The notes under the pieces: model-generated
What the model was told of the DNA's origin: nothing
What the model saw: only the letters and a program-made list of their open reading frames with translations
Database searches by the model: none
Source of the DNA: Pontederia crassipes
Lineage: Eukaryota; Streptophyta; Magnoliopsida; Commelinales; Pontederiaceae
Assembly (NCBI GenBank): GCA_030549335.1
Contig: CM060190.1
Span: 49,312,999-49,376,998 of the forward strand
DNA: 64,000 nt
Direction of reading: 5' to 3'
In this document: positions 22,635 through 34,048 of the stretch, piece by piece
Layout of the letters: each line of letters begins with the position of its first letter
Position numbering within the stretch: the stretch's first letter is position 1
Made by a program: the position numbers and the translations under genes

Positions 22635-23051
22635 TGGCGCAACATCAAGATCCAACGAGAATAAAAAAGACAAAGGATAGACCGAAGTACTATTCAAGAT
22701 GACACTGAACAACATTCTGGTGTTTGAAAATTAGCGAATCCACACTATAAACAAATTTTAATTTCTAAAGCAAAGATGAGATGGTCTTTTCTTTGTTCGT
22801 TGTCCTCTTTTTATTGACTATTATAGTAGTCTCTACTTTAGAAAATAAAAATAGGAAACAAAAAATAAAAATAACTAATGAGCCAACAAATCAACCATAT
22901 AATTAATTTCAGTTGATTAGTGTCATTATTATGATATGATTTCCTATTAATTAGCCAAGGTTATGCTAGGATTTGTTCATTATTATGATATGATTTCCTG
23001 TTAATCAGCAATAGTCAAAATCATGCCAAAAGTTGTGGACGTCCTACATCA
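22635..23051 (-). repeat. 3' LTR of gag-only element
   Basis: Direct repeat partner of 24363-24809. TG...CA ends lie directly next to the TATAA duplication on its outer side and to a purine-rich tract on its inner side. Confidence 0.85.
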
Positions 23052-23161
23052 GTGTCCTCTTCTTCAAAAGAGTTCGACCTCGAACTTTGAAATGTTAATC
23101 CGGAGGATCATGTTTCACATCTTGCAATAGTACTGTCTTCTTTCTCAACTTCATAGATGAA

Positions 23162-24350
23162 TCAATTAAACCAAACAGATGATAGAGTAGTACCAAATAA
23201 TAGGATATTGTACTTAAAACTTGATTTGAAAATGCAATCTGTTGAAAAATAGAACTTTTGACGTCGATGAAGCATTTGAAGCATTTGAAGTAAATCTCTT
23301 TTGTTAGTTGATGAAGTTAACATTAACTTTTCATCCACTTCTTTAATAAATTTGTCTTCTTTTTGCTTAGAAAGAAAGTTCATAGTTGCTAATTTTTCAA
23401 ATTTTAGATTGATCATAATTCTTTCAGCATCAGCCACAACATCATCCTTACAAGATAACACAAATTCTGATATCACAATCTTCGCATGACCAAGATATTT
23501 AACAACTACTTCATCACAATCTTCTACATCATCATAAATTTCATAAGAGATTTGATCAGCCTCATTAGTTTGAGTAAGATAAATTGGAACTTGTTGTGGA
23601 CATTCATTGGAACGATGAGCTGATTGATAGCAATACTTATAAGTCCTAGTGATTTCTGCTACACTTGGCTTGTAGATGGTGGCCAAAGAAGTGTCTAAAA
23701 TTTGGTGAGGAGTTGAATTCTCTTATGTAGGTTATAGACTAAATTTGGAATCAATAAAATGAATAGAATCAAAACTCTGGTAGTTGAATTTGGAGCCCTT
23801 ATGAAGTTGGCATTTCCACCTTCTTAGCAAGGGGGATAGTGGTCGAGCGATTACCTTGCTTACACTCTCGGAATTGATGGAATAGAATTTGTTTATAATC
23901 AGGAGGAAGATATCGGTCTCACAATAGCTGTTTCATTTTTTGTCGGGACTACACAGATTGTTTGTGTTGCCTCATGTGTGCAAGTTGAATTTGTTCATAC
24001 CACGCAGAAGCACCTTCTTTCAATCAATACGCAACAATATTTACTTGTTTGCGTTCAGGGATCTCCATATATTTGAAAAATCTCTCTACTTCAGCTAGCC
24101 AATTGAGGAAGTCTTCGATGTGAAATTGGTCATTGAAAGACGAAAGGTCCATTCTGGTTGGTGTGCTGCATGATGTTGAACGGGATCCTCAACATCATGG
24201 TCACTATCAATGGAGCGTCGAAGGGCTTGGGCTCGACGAGGGGGGTCTTCGCTCTTCATGGTCGCGCAAGAGTAATTCGAGAGATTCATGGATGCGTTGC
24301 AGCGTCTCCTTAATCTCGTTGAACTCAACACGAGTTGGTTTGTCTGTCAT
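23162..24350 (-). pseudogene. Degenerate Ty3/gypsy-type gag
   Basis: Minus-strand gag starts with ATG at 24350 (MTDKPTRVEFNEIKETL, a common gag N-terminus with a helical segment). It needs frame changes near 24210 and 24095. Around 24120-24020 the capsid motif FLNWLAEVERFFKYME is visible but ends at a stop. A later open stretch (23686-23162) contains a decayed zinc knuckle (CYQSAHRSNEC; the first of the usual C-C-H-C residues are partly lost) and an acidic tail. Several frameshifts and stops make the copy non-functional. No pol follows. Confidence 0.8.
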
Positions 24351-24362
24351 TATTATACCAAT

Positions 24363-24809
24363 TGGTGCAACAATAGAATCTAACGAGAATAAAGAAGACA
24401 AGGATACGAGGATAGCCAAAGTACTATCCAAGATAACATCGAATAGAATTCTAATGTTTCAAAACTAACGAATTCATGCTATAAACAAATGTTAATTTCT
24501 AAAGCAAACTTGAGATGAATTTTTCTCTATTTATTGGCATCTTTTCATTGACTATTACAATAGTCTCTACTTTAGAAAATGAAAAAAAGAAACATGAATT
24601 AAGGAAACAGAAAATATTAAAAATAACTAATGAGCCAACAAATCAATTATCTAATTACTTTTAATTGATTAGCGTCATTATTGTAATATAATTTCCTACT
24701 AATCAACATCAGCCAAGGTAATGTTAAGATTTGATCATTATTATGAAATAATTTCTTGTTACTCAGCAACAACCAAAATCATGCCAAGATTTGTGGGCGT
24801 CCTACATCA
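24363..24809 (-). repeat. 5' LTR of gag-only element
   Basis: Direct repeat partner of 22635-23051, about 30 bp longer because of small indels (for example an extra AAGAAACATGAATTAAGG stretch). It lies immediately upstream (minus strand) of the gag start at 24350. Confidence 0.85.
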
Positions 24810-25640
24810 TATAATAATATTGATAATTGCTTATATGCATATGTTTATGATTATTTTTTAGATTGCCAACCCTCAATTTCCAAAAAGCCCAACGGGCCAA
24901 TTCGCGCTAACGATTATGTGTCTGTCCATAAGTTAAAAATCGATCTACCATCTGAGTCCAACTAATTTGAAAAGTTGTCTCGTGTCGTGTATCTAAACAT
25001 GTGAGACTCTCAATAAAAAGACTTGAACTGGAAACCTTATTTAATCGAGGAGAAGTCGTTTAACACTCTATCTCAATTCAATTAAAGATGAAATAATGAC
25101 GATTGTGACACGATTAATTAGCACATTGTACAATTGTAGGCATGTTATTTAGATATTATATAAATAACTTCGGCATATTATAAAGATGATGATATTTTTA
25201 ATGTTCCGCTGATATAAGCCATGATTGATTAAAATAAAAAAAATCTGTGCTAATATAACCTTCTAAACATAGAACATTGAATTGGTTCCCAGCAAATTCA
25301 ATTCTTTTATTGCAAAAGAGACCATCTATTGCATAAGAAGTTAAACTATAAATAAAAAGTTAATAATACAAAAATGAATTAAAGCACATGATTTAATGGT
25401 AATAATCCCAATCATTAGTTCCTAAAATGAAAGCAACTCTTTAACTGTACAATAACCACATAACTTAGTTATACCATTAGTAAATTGACTGTACAATAGA
25501 AATTTTGGTGAATTGGTTAAAAATATACATCTAGCGTCCCACTCAGTTTATTTACAAAGCAGCAATATATACACATAAGAACATTTTAAAAAAATATTGG
25601 CAATTAAAGAAGGTTGCCTCCAGACCTTAGACGGGTCTGG
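24810..25640. other. AT-rich intergenic DNA downstream of PTPMT1
   Basis: No gene signal. The part nearest 25640 is the expected 3' UTR of the minus-strand PTPMT1 gene. A phrase ACTTGAACTGGAAACC near 25022 looks like transposon text rather than a tRNA. Confidence 0.5.
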
Positions 25641-28600
25641 CTAGCAAGACTTTACTTCTGGCATCCGGGAATGTGTTATTGGATAACCACCTGAGACCTT
25701 CAAAGCTGAAAAGAGGCACGAAAGCTTTGCCATCATCGGTCTGCCCCTAGCCCTCCTCCTAACTGATTGGATGCTCAGGCTCTTTGCAGCAACTTCGCTG
25801 GTGAGGTAGCCTTCAAGATCTGCTTCTGTTATGAACACTGCATCCATGCTGCTTTTGGAATCCAGGCTCCGCTTGCTGAAGTCTTTGACGGCCTGATAAA
25901 ACATTAAAGATGAAAAGGTTGGTGGCCATCGATACAAAACAAACACCCTAATAAGTAAACAATACTAATAAGTAAACAATACTTATTAGTTCATTTAGGA
26001 ACAAGCTAATAGATTAGTTCATTTAAAGTTCCAAATATAAAATCACAAATAATAGTCAAGTTCATTTCAAAGTTGTTAAGACATTTATAACTTGACAATA
26101 CATTACAAAAGAAATAACACCAAAAAACTTATTATGAAAAAGGTGACCCAAGAAATGATTCCCATCATTTGTACCCTAAGTAAAAACTAATAAGTTCCAT
26201 TGTAAACCTGCCACTGAGAAGGTGCCAATAGTACTCGAGGCCGTCTTGATCTAACATACTCAAATGCGGCTGCAGGTGTCATGTTTTTGTACTTCACCTG
26301 TGTCAAAATCATTGAACATTAGCATGAAGACCCATTTGGTGCACATAAGAAATAAATATAAGCCATAGTTATTCTCAGAAATATCTAAAAAGAAAAAGAA
26401 AAATACTGAATTACCAGATAGCATAGAACAATCGTTGTACTGCGACCCCTTCCAGCTTTACAATGAACATATGTCGTCCTACCAGAGGAGGCATTTTCTG
26501 AAAATCAAAAGAAGTTTAAATCTAAGGAAAAACATCTAAACTGACTTGGAGGTTGGATTAGACAGTTATCAAGTTGCATAGCCATATATTGTGCTTTAAA
26601 AAAATATAGGTTAGGCCCATGCATAAATTAATTTACCCAACTCTGTAGGTTATGAAGTTGGAAGCTTATGATATATGTAACAATATAACATGAAAGAAAA
26701 GCACAGTCCGGGAGGAAATAAAATTTCATGCTTTCAGCAATTACGGAGTGATTAGTGCCTAAAGCATAAAGGACCAAATATTAATCTCGGAAGAAAAGTG
26801 CATCTAGAAATATATGACGTGACATCTTATATCCAGATGCAACTTCAAAAAAAAAAGGGGCAAAAGAGTGCTAAAGTGCACCAACAAGAGAAAAATTTTC
26901 AATGTCACTGAAGGGTAAAACAACTATCCTAATGTAATTACTACATCTCATGAAGATCAATGAAGAAGAACTCTGAAAATCTACAACAACAACAACAAAG
27001 CCTTATCCCACTAGGTGGGGTCGGCTACATGGATCATACGACGCCATTCCGCATTCGTTGATCCATGTTCATGAGATTCGATAGGGTTTTACGCTGGCTG
27101 TCGGGGCCTAACACAACCCTCCTCCTTTATCCGGGCTTGGGACCGGCTATAAAAGCGGAGTTAAGAACTCTGAAAATCTACAAGCATAACAAAAAGTCGC
27201 TCTAAAAAGAAAAACCTACTCTACAGATAAGAGGTCAGAGGAAAATTAAGTGCACTCCAGTAGTAAAAGAAAACAAATATAAACAATTATCAAATGTGAT
27301 AATGTAGTAAACACCACAAGTGCATATATAGCATGAAAGAAAACTATCAGAATGTAATATTCTGAAGATCTTTAATGATGCAGAACAAGGACTGATAAAA
27401 GATATACAGATGTATCAACAAGATATAAAGTGAGGGAAACAACAAAGATAAATATGTCAATGCAAAATTATAGTTGACAACTAATGCAAGTCTACTTACC
27501 ATGAATGAAATCAACAGCTTTGCATATATCCAATGGTGAAGGAGCAAAAAGGTAATCTCTTGTGGGAATCACCAAATGATCAATTCCACGAGCCTGAAGT
27601 AATGTGGAAGAGGAATAAATTTAGATATCTGTATGTCATTGCAGTGCCATGATTTATAAAAGAATTTTATTCCGGAGTTTGTACTGAAAATATCATACCC
27701 ACAAAGTAGCAGAAAATACAAAAAAGCTCTTAATATAAAATTTCAACTAGAAAAGTTCAATTAAAATTGCCTAAACAATCATCCAAAATCCTCAACAGGA
27801 GGCGAACATGCCTGATACAATGAAGAAGGTACCAAAGTCTCATAAGGTTCATGAACATGCCTGATACAATGAAGAAGGTACCAAAGTCTCATAAGGTTCA
27901 TTCAGGGTAACTACACCCTGTACTCCCAACTGCTGCAATCGTGGAACATCTCTAGGAAATGGCACAGCCCCAAGCAACAGAAACTGAAGAGCAAAGAGAT
28001 GGCAAACACTCATAAGTAAACCAGAACATAAAACTAGCTATACAACAAGAGACATGTAATCCCATTAAATAATAACGGAGACCCAATTTGTGTCATAAAA
28101 TGGAAATATCAAATACCTAAACGAGGCGAAGAACAAAAACATATTGCAATTGGCTTCAGATACAAAAAGAAACACATGTTCAAGTAATGAACGGGCGCAA
28201 CCTAACAAGTCCCTAATCAAACGCTTCTGGCAAAAAAGAAACAACGTTTAAAATGTGTGCATAGTAATTTGTAGCTTATAATTATCTCCAGTATTTGAAA
28301 CACAAACTTATAAGACATCCGTGAAGACATCCACTGTTACATTTTGAGTAAAATAGTTCAGTAGCAAAGACTTCAAAGAAAAAAGAGTTATTTATAGATT
28401 AACAAACAAAATAACACAATCTACTTCAACCATAACTTATAATCCATGTTTCAATATGACGACAACAACAAAGCCTTATCCCACTAGGTGGGGTCGTCTA
28501 ATATAATCAATGTTTCAAGATGGAAAAAAAAAGGGAAATAAGTAAAAAGGCGAAGTCATCATACCGGGTCGACTTCGTCCCACCATCGGAATTCAGTCTC

Positions 28601-28780
28601 AACCTTGTTCCGAAGAACGTTATACAGAAGCGTCGGATAGAAGAGGATACGTGCTCCGGCACCAACCAACGCCCTCTTCGCCTTCACCACCACAATTATT
28701 TCTCTCTCGGCGTCGCCGCGGCTTCCGGAATCACAGCTGTCAATCTCGGACCCATCGTCAGCCAATTCCCTGATCCTCAT
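25641..28780 (-). CDS. PTPMT1: PTPMT1/DSP8-type dual-specificity phosphatase (phosphatidylglycerophosphate phosphatase family)
   Basis: Members dephosphorylate phosphatidylglycerophosphate to phosphatidylglycerol and can act on phosphoinositides, in mitochondria or ER (family knowledge). Six minus-strand exons join to 285 aa: 28780-28565, 27983-27861, 27593-27500, 26497-26415, 26297-26208, 25892-25641. The start ATG at 28780 (MRIRELADDGS) matches the usual N-terminus; an upstream in-frame ATG at 28867 is less likely. Key segments are RILFYPTLLYNVLRN, FRWWDEVDP, LGVQGVVTLNEPYETLVPSSLYQ (20-plus-residue block at residues 91-113), GIDHLVIPTRDYLFAPS, and the catalytic HCKAGRGRS with Cys157 and Arg163 (CX5R). 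RPRVLLAPSQWQ follows. Introns are GT-AG except intron 2, whose donor is GC. The C-terminal tail is unconserved. A SINE sits in intron 3 and a SINE scrap in intron 1. Confidence 0.93.
26987..27162 (-). mobile_element. Au-type SINE in PTPMT1 intron 3
   Basis: The plus strand reads (ACA)n then AAGCCTTATCCCACTAGGTG and GGGGTCGGCTACATGGATC. This is the reverse complement of the conserved Au SINE 3' half with its (TTG)n tail. The 5' end lies near 27162 (ATAAAAGCGGAGTT). A perfect 21-bp target-site duplication flanks it (26966-26986 and 27163-27183). Perfect duplications imply a fairly recent insertion. The element lies in the same transcriptional orientation as the host gene. Confidence 0.93.
27804..27901 (-). 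repeat. Perfect 49-bp tandem duplication across exon 2/intron 2 junction of PTPMT1
   Basis: Two identical 49-bp copies (27804-27852 and 27853-27901) each contain the last part of exon 2, the CAG/GCATGT splice junction and a few intron bases. Only the copy nearer the 5' side of the gene (27901-27853) continues the coding frame. Use of the other donor would add 49 nt, shift the frame and meet a TGA at once. Confidence 0.85.
28459..28509 (-). mobile_element. 5'-truncated Au SINE scrap in PTPMT1 intron 1
   Basis: Only the 3' end of the Au SINE is present: (ACA)n, AAGCCTTATCCCACTAGGTG, GGGTCG. Flanking 13-bp near-repeats (28446-28458 and 28510-28522, one mismatch) look like its target duplication, so it probably inserted already truncated. 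Confidence 0.75.
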
Positions 28781-29450
28781 ATCCGCAACCGCGATCAAAT
28801 CAAGAGGAGAGAAAAAGAAACAATTCGAGAACCAGGAAACGGACTCGAGCCCCAGTCTGAATCCCAACCCTCTTACATACTACCGATAAACAAAGGAACC
28901 GAGCAAAGAGATCATCGTCAACGCAACCGATCACGCAGAAGCACCAACCGTTCGAGTTGATCGCCAATTCGAGAGGTGCAGCATGGGATCGAAGCCTTCG
29001 GCACGGAGGCAAAAATCAGAGCTTTAAGGTCGATTCAAAACCAATTCGAGCGTTCTTTACCTCGATTAGAAGCTCCCGGAGCGGAGATCACGAATTCGGG
29101 GACGATTCCCGGAGCAAGGGCCACGATCTTCCTACCGGAAAGTTTCCATCGCAGATCGAAGCCCTGGAAAAAAGTTCCTCTCCGACGAATGGACAAGGAA
29201 CACGGAAAGGACAACGAAGTCTTCGACTCCGGTGGAGTTTAAATGTAAGAGTCGGTCACTGCTTTAGAACTCGTGTAAATGACGTGATGAACGGAGAGGG
29301 AGCTGAGCTCAGGATAGTCCGATCAGTTCTGGCGGGACAAGAGAACGGCGCGGGACGAGGATGAACTCGAATCATGTCCGTCCGTTTCACATCAGACGTG
29401 ATCTGTCGATGGCGGCAAACGGGGGCGAAACAGATAAGTATTTGCACGGC
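28781..29450 (-). promoter_or_regulatory. PTPMT1 5' UTR and promoter region
   Basis: GC-richer sequence upstream of the PTPMT1 start. Long plus-strand ORFs here (to 29364) overlap the first exon in antisense and lack any domain. They are best read as chance ORFs in GC-rich leader DNA. Confidence 0.45.
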
Positions 29451-29808
29451 TGCTGACGTGGTCTGTTTAATTAACTAAATCTATATGCATTATATAATAT
29501 AATGGCTCAAACTTAAATGATATTTTCGTAATTAATTGTAGTGCATTCTCATATTTATCTTTTTTTATTTTTATTTTTGAATTGATCATTATAATTTATT
29601 ATTACTGTATTATATTCTCTCGTTCATACAACCCTATCATGATTCATGACTCTTCCACTGTGTTTGTGTACCCTCCACGTACCACGTGTAATCTCCTCAC
29701 ATAATCTTCCCATTATTATTATTCTCTTCCTACGAAATATTTATATTTACCTTCCCAGATCATCTCCTCTTTCCATGAGCAACGCCATATTAGTTATTAA
29801 CTCACCGA

Positions 29809-29852
<44 letters not shown>

Positions 29853-30613
29853 ATCATAACTAATAATCACCTCCCTACTTATAGTCAGTAATCACATTAG
29901 CATTAATATTATATATATTCAGCTCCCCCTACCCATTACATGACTAAAAAAGTTTACTAATAATTTTCTACTAAATACGTAAATGATAAATAATAAATTT
30001 TGATTATATATAAAAAGCATGTTACTGATTAATACAAAAGATAATGGTTTGATTATATTATAACCAAAGATCATATCCTCACCATTTATATACAATATTA
30101 TATTAAAATAAACATAAACGTATTATATGAAAATAAATTAAAAACGTATTATATAAAAATGAAAACAAATAAAGATTTGCCCTGTTATATTATAATTAAT
30201 TTAATTTTTAATAAACATTTTAGTATATTATAACTCCCCACCGGTTATGACTACCAATTATATTTTCCCATGGTAACTCTACCCACTAGTTGGTATTAAA
30301 CAATTTATATGGAAAAAATTAATCATATTTTGGTCAAGGTTTAATATTAGAAAATGGATAAAAGGTCACAAAACTGATTGAAGATTAATATCCACAACAC
30401 CTCTACCACATCATCCAATAACTTTATCCACCTTAAAATGGGTGGCCACTAATACTCATCCACTTGTTATATGATAAATAGCATTTAAGTTACTCTCTTT
30501 CTCGGTCACCTTAACACATATCCTCCCCACAATCTTATTGAAGTTTTTTTAACTAATTCCTTATCGGTTTCCCATAATTTTATAAAAAAAAAGCTTATTA
30601 GCTATTTAAAAAA
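29451..30613. other. AT-rich intergenic DNA with (AAT)n
   Basis: No coding signal. An (AAT)n microsatellite lies at about 29811-29851. Confidence 0.6.
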
Positions 30614-31360
30614 ATTAAATGGGTGTCCTACCCATCTAAATGGGCAGGACCGAATGCTTAAATCGGCGTCCGTCCGATTTCTCTTGGACAATGAATCTAA
30701 CTTCACATCTAAAATGAGAATGAACTCTTGATCTTTTTACAAATTGAAAAAATCGTTCCCATCCTCTTTCCGATTTTGCGCCAAAATCCCAAATTTGCGC
30801 TTCACCCCCAACGCTGCTAGAGACGTCGTCGTCCATCTCAATCGCCGCGAGATCTGACACCAATGGGGACGACATTGCTCGCCCCGACGGCGTATGCCCT
30901 GAATCGCCCCAATTGCCGCAAGATCCGACACCGATCAAGCGAGCAGCGGCGGTCAAGTAAACAGTGGAGACGAGTGGCGACAGTCAGGCGAGCAGCGACG
31001 GAGCATCGTCAAGCAGTGTCGGGCATTCACCGAACGGCATCGGGGCTTCGTTGAATGGCGTTGGGGCTTTGTCGAGCGGCATCGAGCCTTCATCGAGCAG
31101 CATTGGGGTGCCGTCGATCGACGTCAGGGCGTCGTCCCCAATGGCGTCGAGGCAGCAACGACGACGATCTTGCTAAGGGAGAATAAATAAAAAAATGGGA
31201 ACGTTTTTTTTTTCAGTTTGTGAAAAACTGACGGTTCACCCTTTTTAAGTGTTGAGAATCAACGATTCATTCTCATGTCAAATTCGTCCAAGAGAAATTC
31301 AAATGCCCATTTAGGCAGGACCGTCCTGCTCATTCAGATGGGCAAGGAGGCCCATTTAAT
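30614..31360. mobile_element. GC-rich-core DNA transposon with terminal inverted repeats
   Basis: The left end ATTAAATGGG...CCCATCTAAATGGGCAGG is mirrored by the right end, which reads CCTGCTCATTCAGATGGG...CCCATTTAAT. Inner parts also pair loosely (TTCTCTTGGAC on the left versus GTCCAAGAGAA on the right; GAGAATGAA versus TTCATTCTC). The core (about 30770-31170) is GC-rich, unlike the surroundings, and contains a 21-bp minisatellite. Long, imperfect inverted repeats around a GC-rich insert suggest a MULE/Pack-type non-autonomous element. No transposase was seen and no target duplication could be fixed. Confidence 0.6.
31017..31155. repeat. 21-bp minisatellite
   Basis: About six imperfect 21-base units such as GGGGCTTCGTTGAATGGCG+TT and GGGGCTTTGTCGAGCGGCA+TC. 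They translate in one frame as degenerate heptapeptides (GASLNGV, GALSSGI). Likely captured or amplified inside the transposon. Confidence 0.7.
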
Positions 31361-32641
31361 CCATTTAAAAAGGCTTTTCTCATGTTGTTTGGACTTATTA
31401 TATCATTATCAATTATTCAATACTTAGTGATATCAACAATGTTAAAAATTATAAAATCACATTTTAATTTCCCACTTTTCCCTATTACCTTGTGTAACCG
31501 TTTTCTCACTCATAAACTTCTCTCTCTTCCCTCGATCTTACTTTACCTCTTCTAAGCTCATTCTCCCGCCTATCCTATAATGTTACATAAATTCATCTCC
31601 AATATAGATGAAGCTATTTTTTTATTATAGTTCAATAAAGATTTAAGGGGTTGCACAATTTTATTTTCCTTATTTATAGTTCAATATAGATGGTTAAAAG
31701 AAAAGTAATTCAATTAAATATATAGTTAACTACTGTATTAAGTTTTATTAAATTTAGTATGATATTATTTTAGTCCCACTTTTGAAGTTTACCACATTGT
31801 GAATAAAAAAGGAACTTTAAAAGCAGCGTGTGCAAATGTTGTATGTATTTACATCAGATTAGAAGCTAAAGATCTGTATTCAAATAAAATTTACTATAGT
31901 ACTAAAATATTAATAGCTTAAATACTTTAAAATTGATAAAAAATATTAATAACAACATATATATATATATATATATATATTATACTAAAATAAAAATAGT
32001 CAAATACTAAAGTCATACGTACATATTATCAAAAGAAATTTAATATTAATTTCTATGTTGTACTTTTAGTTAATACAAAATTATTAAGGAATATTATAAA
32101 TTATATTTCATCTATAACAACATTAACAAATAGATTGAAATATTTAGCTATATTTAGATCTATCGTATATGCTTTTAGTCCCACTTTGATACACAGAAAT
32201 GAAAGTTTTGAAAATGAGATATTATAAAGGGGAAAATAGTGTATCATGTTGTGATTTGAATGTAAAAAAAGATCTATGGCCAACATACTTAGATATGGTA
32301 TTCAAATGAATCATTATTTATAAAAGAAGAGGTGCAAAATGTCAAGTGTTGACCTCTCAAGCCATATTACAATATTTATCTTAAAATAATTTTAGATGTA
32401 ATAAGTAATAATACATATAATAAATATATTCATGATTTATATGAAAATATCTTATTAAGAAACAATATTAAATTCAAATAAAAATTTTAATGATTTTTTT
32501 GTGAAAGACAATAATAAATCATATTTATTACTAGAAGATTGATTTATATTATTATTTTTTGTTGAAATGATCAAACATATAACCATATAATTTTATCTAT
32601 CTATATATTTAATGGGGTCCTCCCCCGACCTCCTTCCATCC
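31361..32641. other. AT-rich intergenic DNA
   Basis: No gene found. A short (TA)n run lies at about 31958-31981. The phrase TAGTCCCACTTT recurs near 31772 and 32178, hinting at duplicated repeat DNA. Confidence 0.5.
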
Positions 32642-33496
32642 TCGCCCGTCGGATGGAGATCCAGCGGGCGTAGTTTTTCTCCGGCTCAGGGGCGTACACA
32701 CCCCATTTTTTTGGTTCGGTCTTTTCATTTTTTTTCCTTCCCCGCCGCGCTATGCCCTAGTGTCTTTCCCCGCCGCGCGACACTGCCCGCGATCCCTCGT
32801 CATCCCCGCCGTGTGCTCCTCCTGTGTGACAATCGGCCCGCACCGCATGACGCCCGTCCTCCCGCGCAATGATTGGCCGACACCGCACGATGCTCGTCCT
32901 CCCTCGCAACGATTGGCCCCCACTGCATGCCGTGCAATGCTCGTCCTCCCTCGTGATGATCGCTCGCCCACCACCACCACGAGGTCGGATGCCTTGAGTG
33001 CTACCTCTTCAACGCAAGATCACTGCCACCCGCCACCACTGTAGTCTTCCTTCTCAAAGTCGCTGTTACAAGGTCATCGCCGCCACTGCTCGTGCCCTAG
33101 GGTGAGATCTCCCTGCGTTCTTTCTTCGACGTGAGATCGCAATCACCGCCCGCCCGTACCCTAGGTCAAGATCTTCCTTCTCAATGCGCTGTGAGGTTGT
33201 CCTTGGCATCACTGCTTGTGATTCTGTGAATATTGATTGAATGTCGATCTATGATTTTGTAAAAATTTTTACAAGAGCATGTTGCAAAATGTCAGTTTGT
33301 GATCGACCTGTGACTCTGTGAAAAATTTCATGTTGCAAAATGTCGAATGTCGGTTTGTGATCGATCTGTGACTCTGAATTTTTTTCCCACGCCGAATCTA
33401 AATAAAAAAATCATGAAAAAAACTCGGATAAAACGAGCGTTATGCCCTGAGCCACAAAAAAAATAGCGCCCATTTGATCTCCATCCGACGGATGCA
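32642..33496. mobile_element. Second GC-rich-core element with terminal inverted repeats
   Basis: The left end CCGTCGGATGGAGATC...GGGCG...GGCTCAGGG (32647-32692) is the inverse of the right end, CCCTGAGCC...CGCCC...GATCTCCATCCGACGG (33445-33491). The core is GC-rich and holds about three copies of a roughly 40-bp unit with GTCCTCCCTCGCAACGATTGG (about 32825-32965). No transposase or target duplication was identified. The architecture parallels the element at 30614-31360, though the terminal sequences differ. Confidence 0.6.
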
Positions 33497-33992
33497 TATT
33501 GTATATGTGTTTCTGAACACATGCAAATGGTCACAATTGTTTCTAAAAAAATTAAAGTAATATCAATAATTATTAATAATTTATTGTTATTTTATATTTC
33601 CATTAAAGAACTTGATACTTTTCTTTGAAAATTTTGTTTTTTTAGATATTATTATTATTTAATTTTGTTAGAAATGTACAAACATAATTTATAGGTCCTC
33701 AATGAAATGATTTGATTATTTAATTTTGAATAAAGTAACTTTCTTTCGAGTTTCTCCATCTCTTCAAGGTTATGTAGACTAGCATCATAAAATCACATTT
33801 TAGTTTCTCCTTTTCTCATTATCTTCCCTAACATCTTCTTCATTTGTTACCTTCTCTCTTTTTATCCCCATCCATGATGACCATAATCTCTTCTCAACTC
33901 CTCCTCCGTCCTATCTCATAATCTTACATAAATTCATCTCCAATATGCAAGAGAATTATTATTAATATCATGATAATACAAATTTACATCCC

Positions 33993-34048
<56 letters not shown>

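Larger units (their letters stand above)
22635..24809 (-). mobile_element. Gag-only LTR retrotransposon (TR-GAG-like), with target duplications
   Basis: Two direct repeats, 22635-23051 (417 bp) and 24363-24809 (447 bp), both start TGGYGCAACA and end CCTACATCA on the plus strand, so they have TG...CA termini. The block is flanked by TATAA on both sides (22630-22634 and 24810-24814), a perfect 5-bp target-site duplication. On the minus strand the upstream LTR is followed by TTGGTAT, a decayed initiator-Met primer site. The downstream LTR is preceded by the purine-rich GAAGAAGAGGA. The internal region is only 1.3 kb and shows gag but no protease, RT or integrase. This matches the non-autonomous class called TR-GAG elements, or an internally deleted gypsy copy. 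Confidence 0.85.

Noticed and set aside
28957..29364. 135-codon plus-strand ORF upstream of PTPMT1
   Set aside because: Lies in the GC-rich promoter/leader of the minus-strand gene and has no recognisable content.
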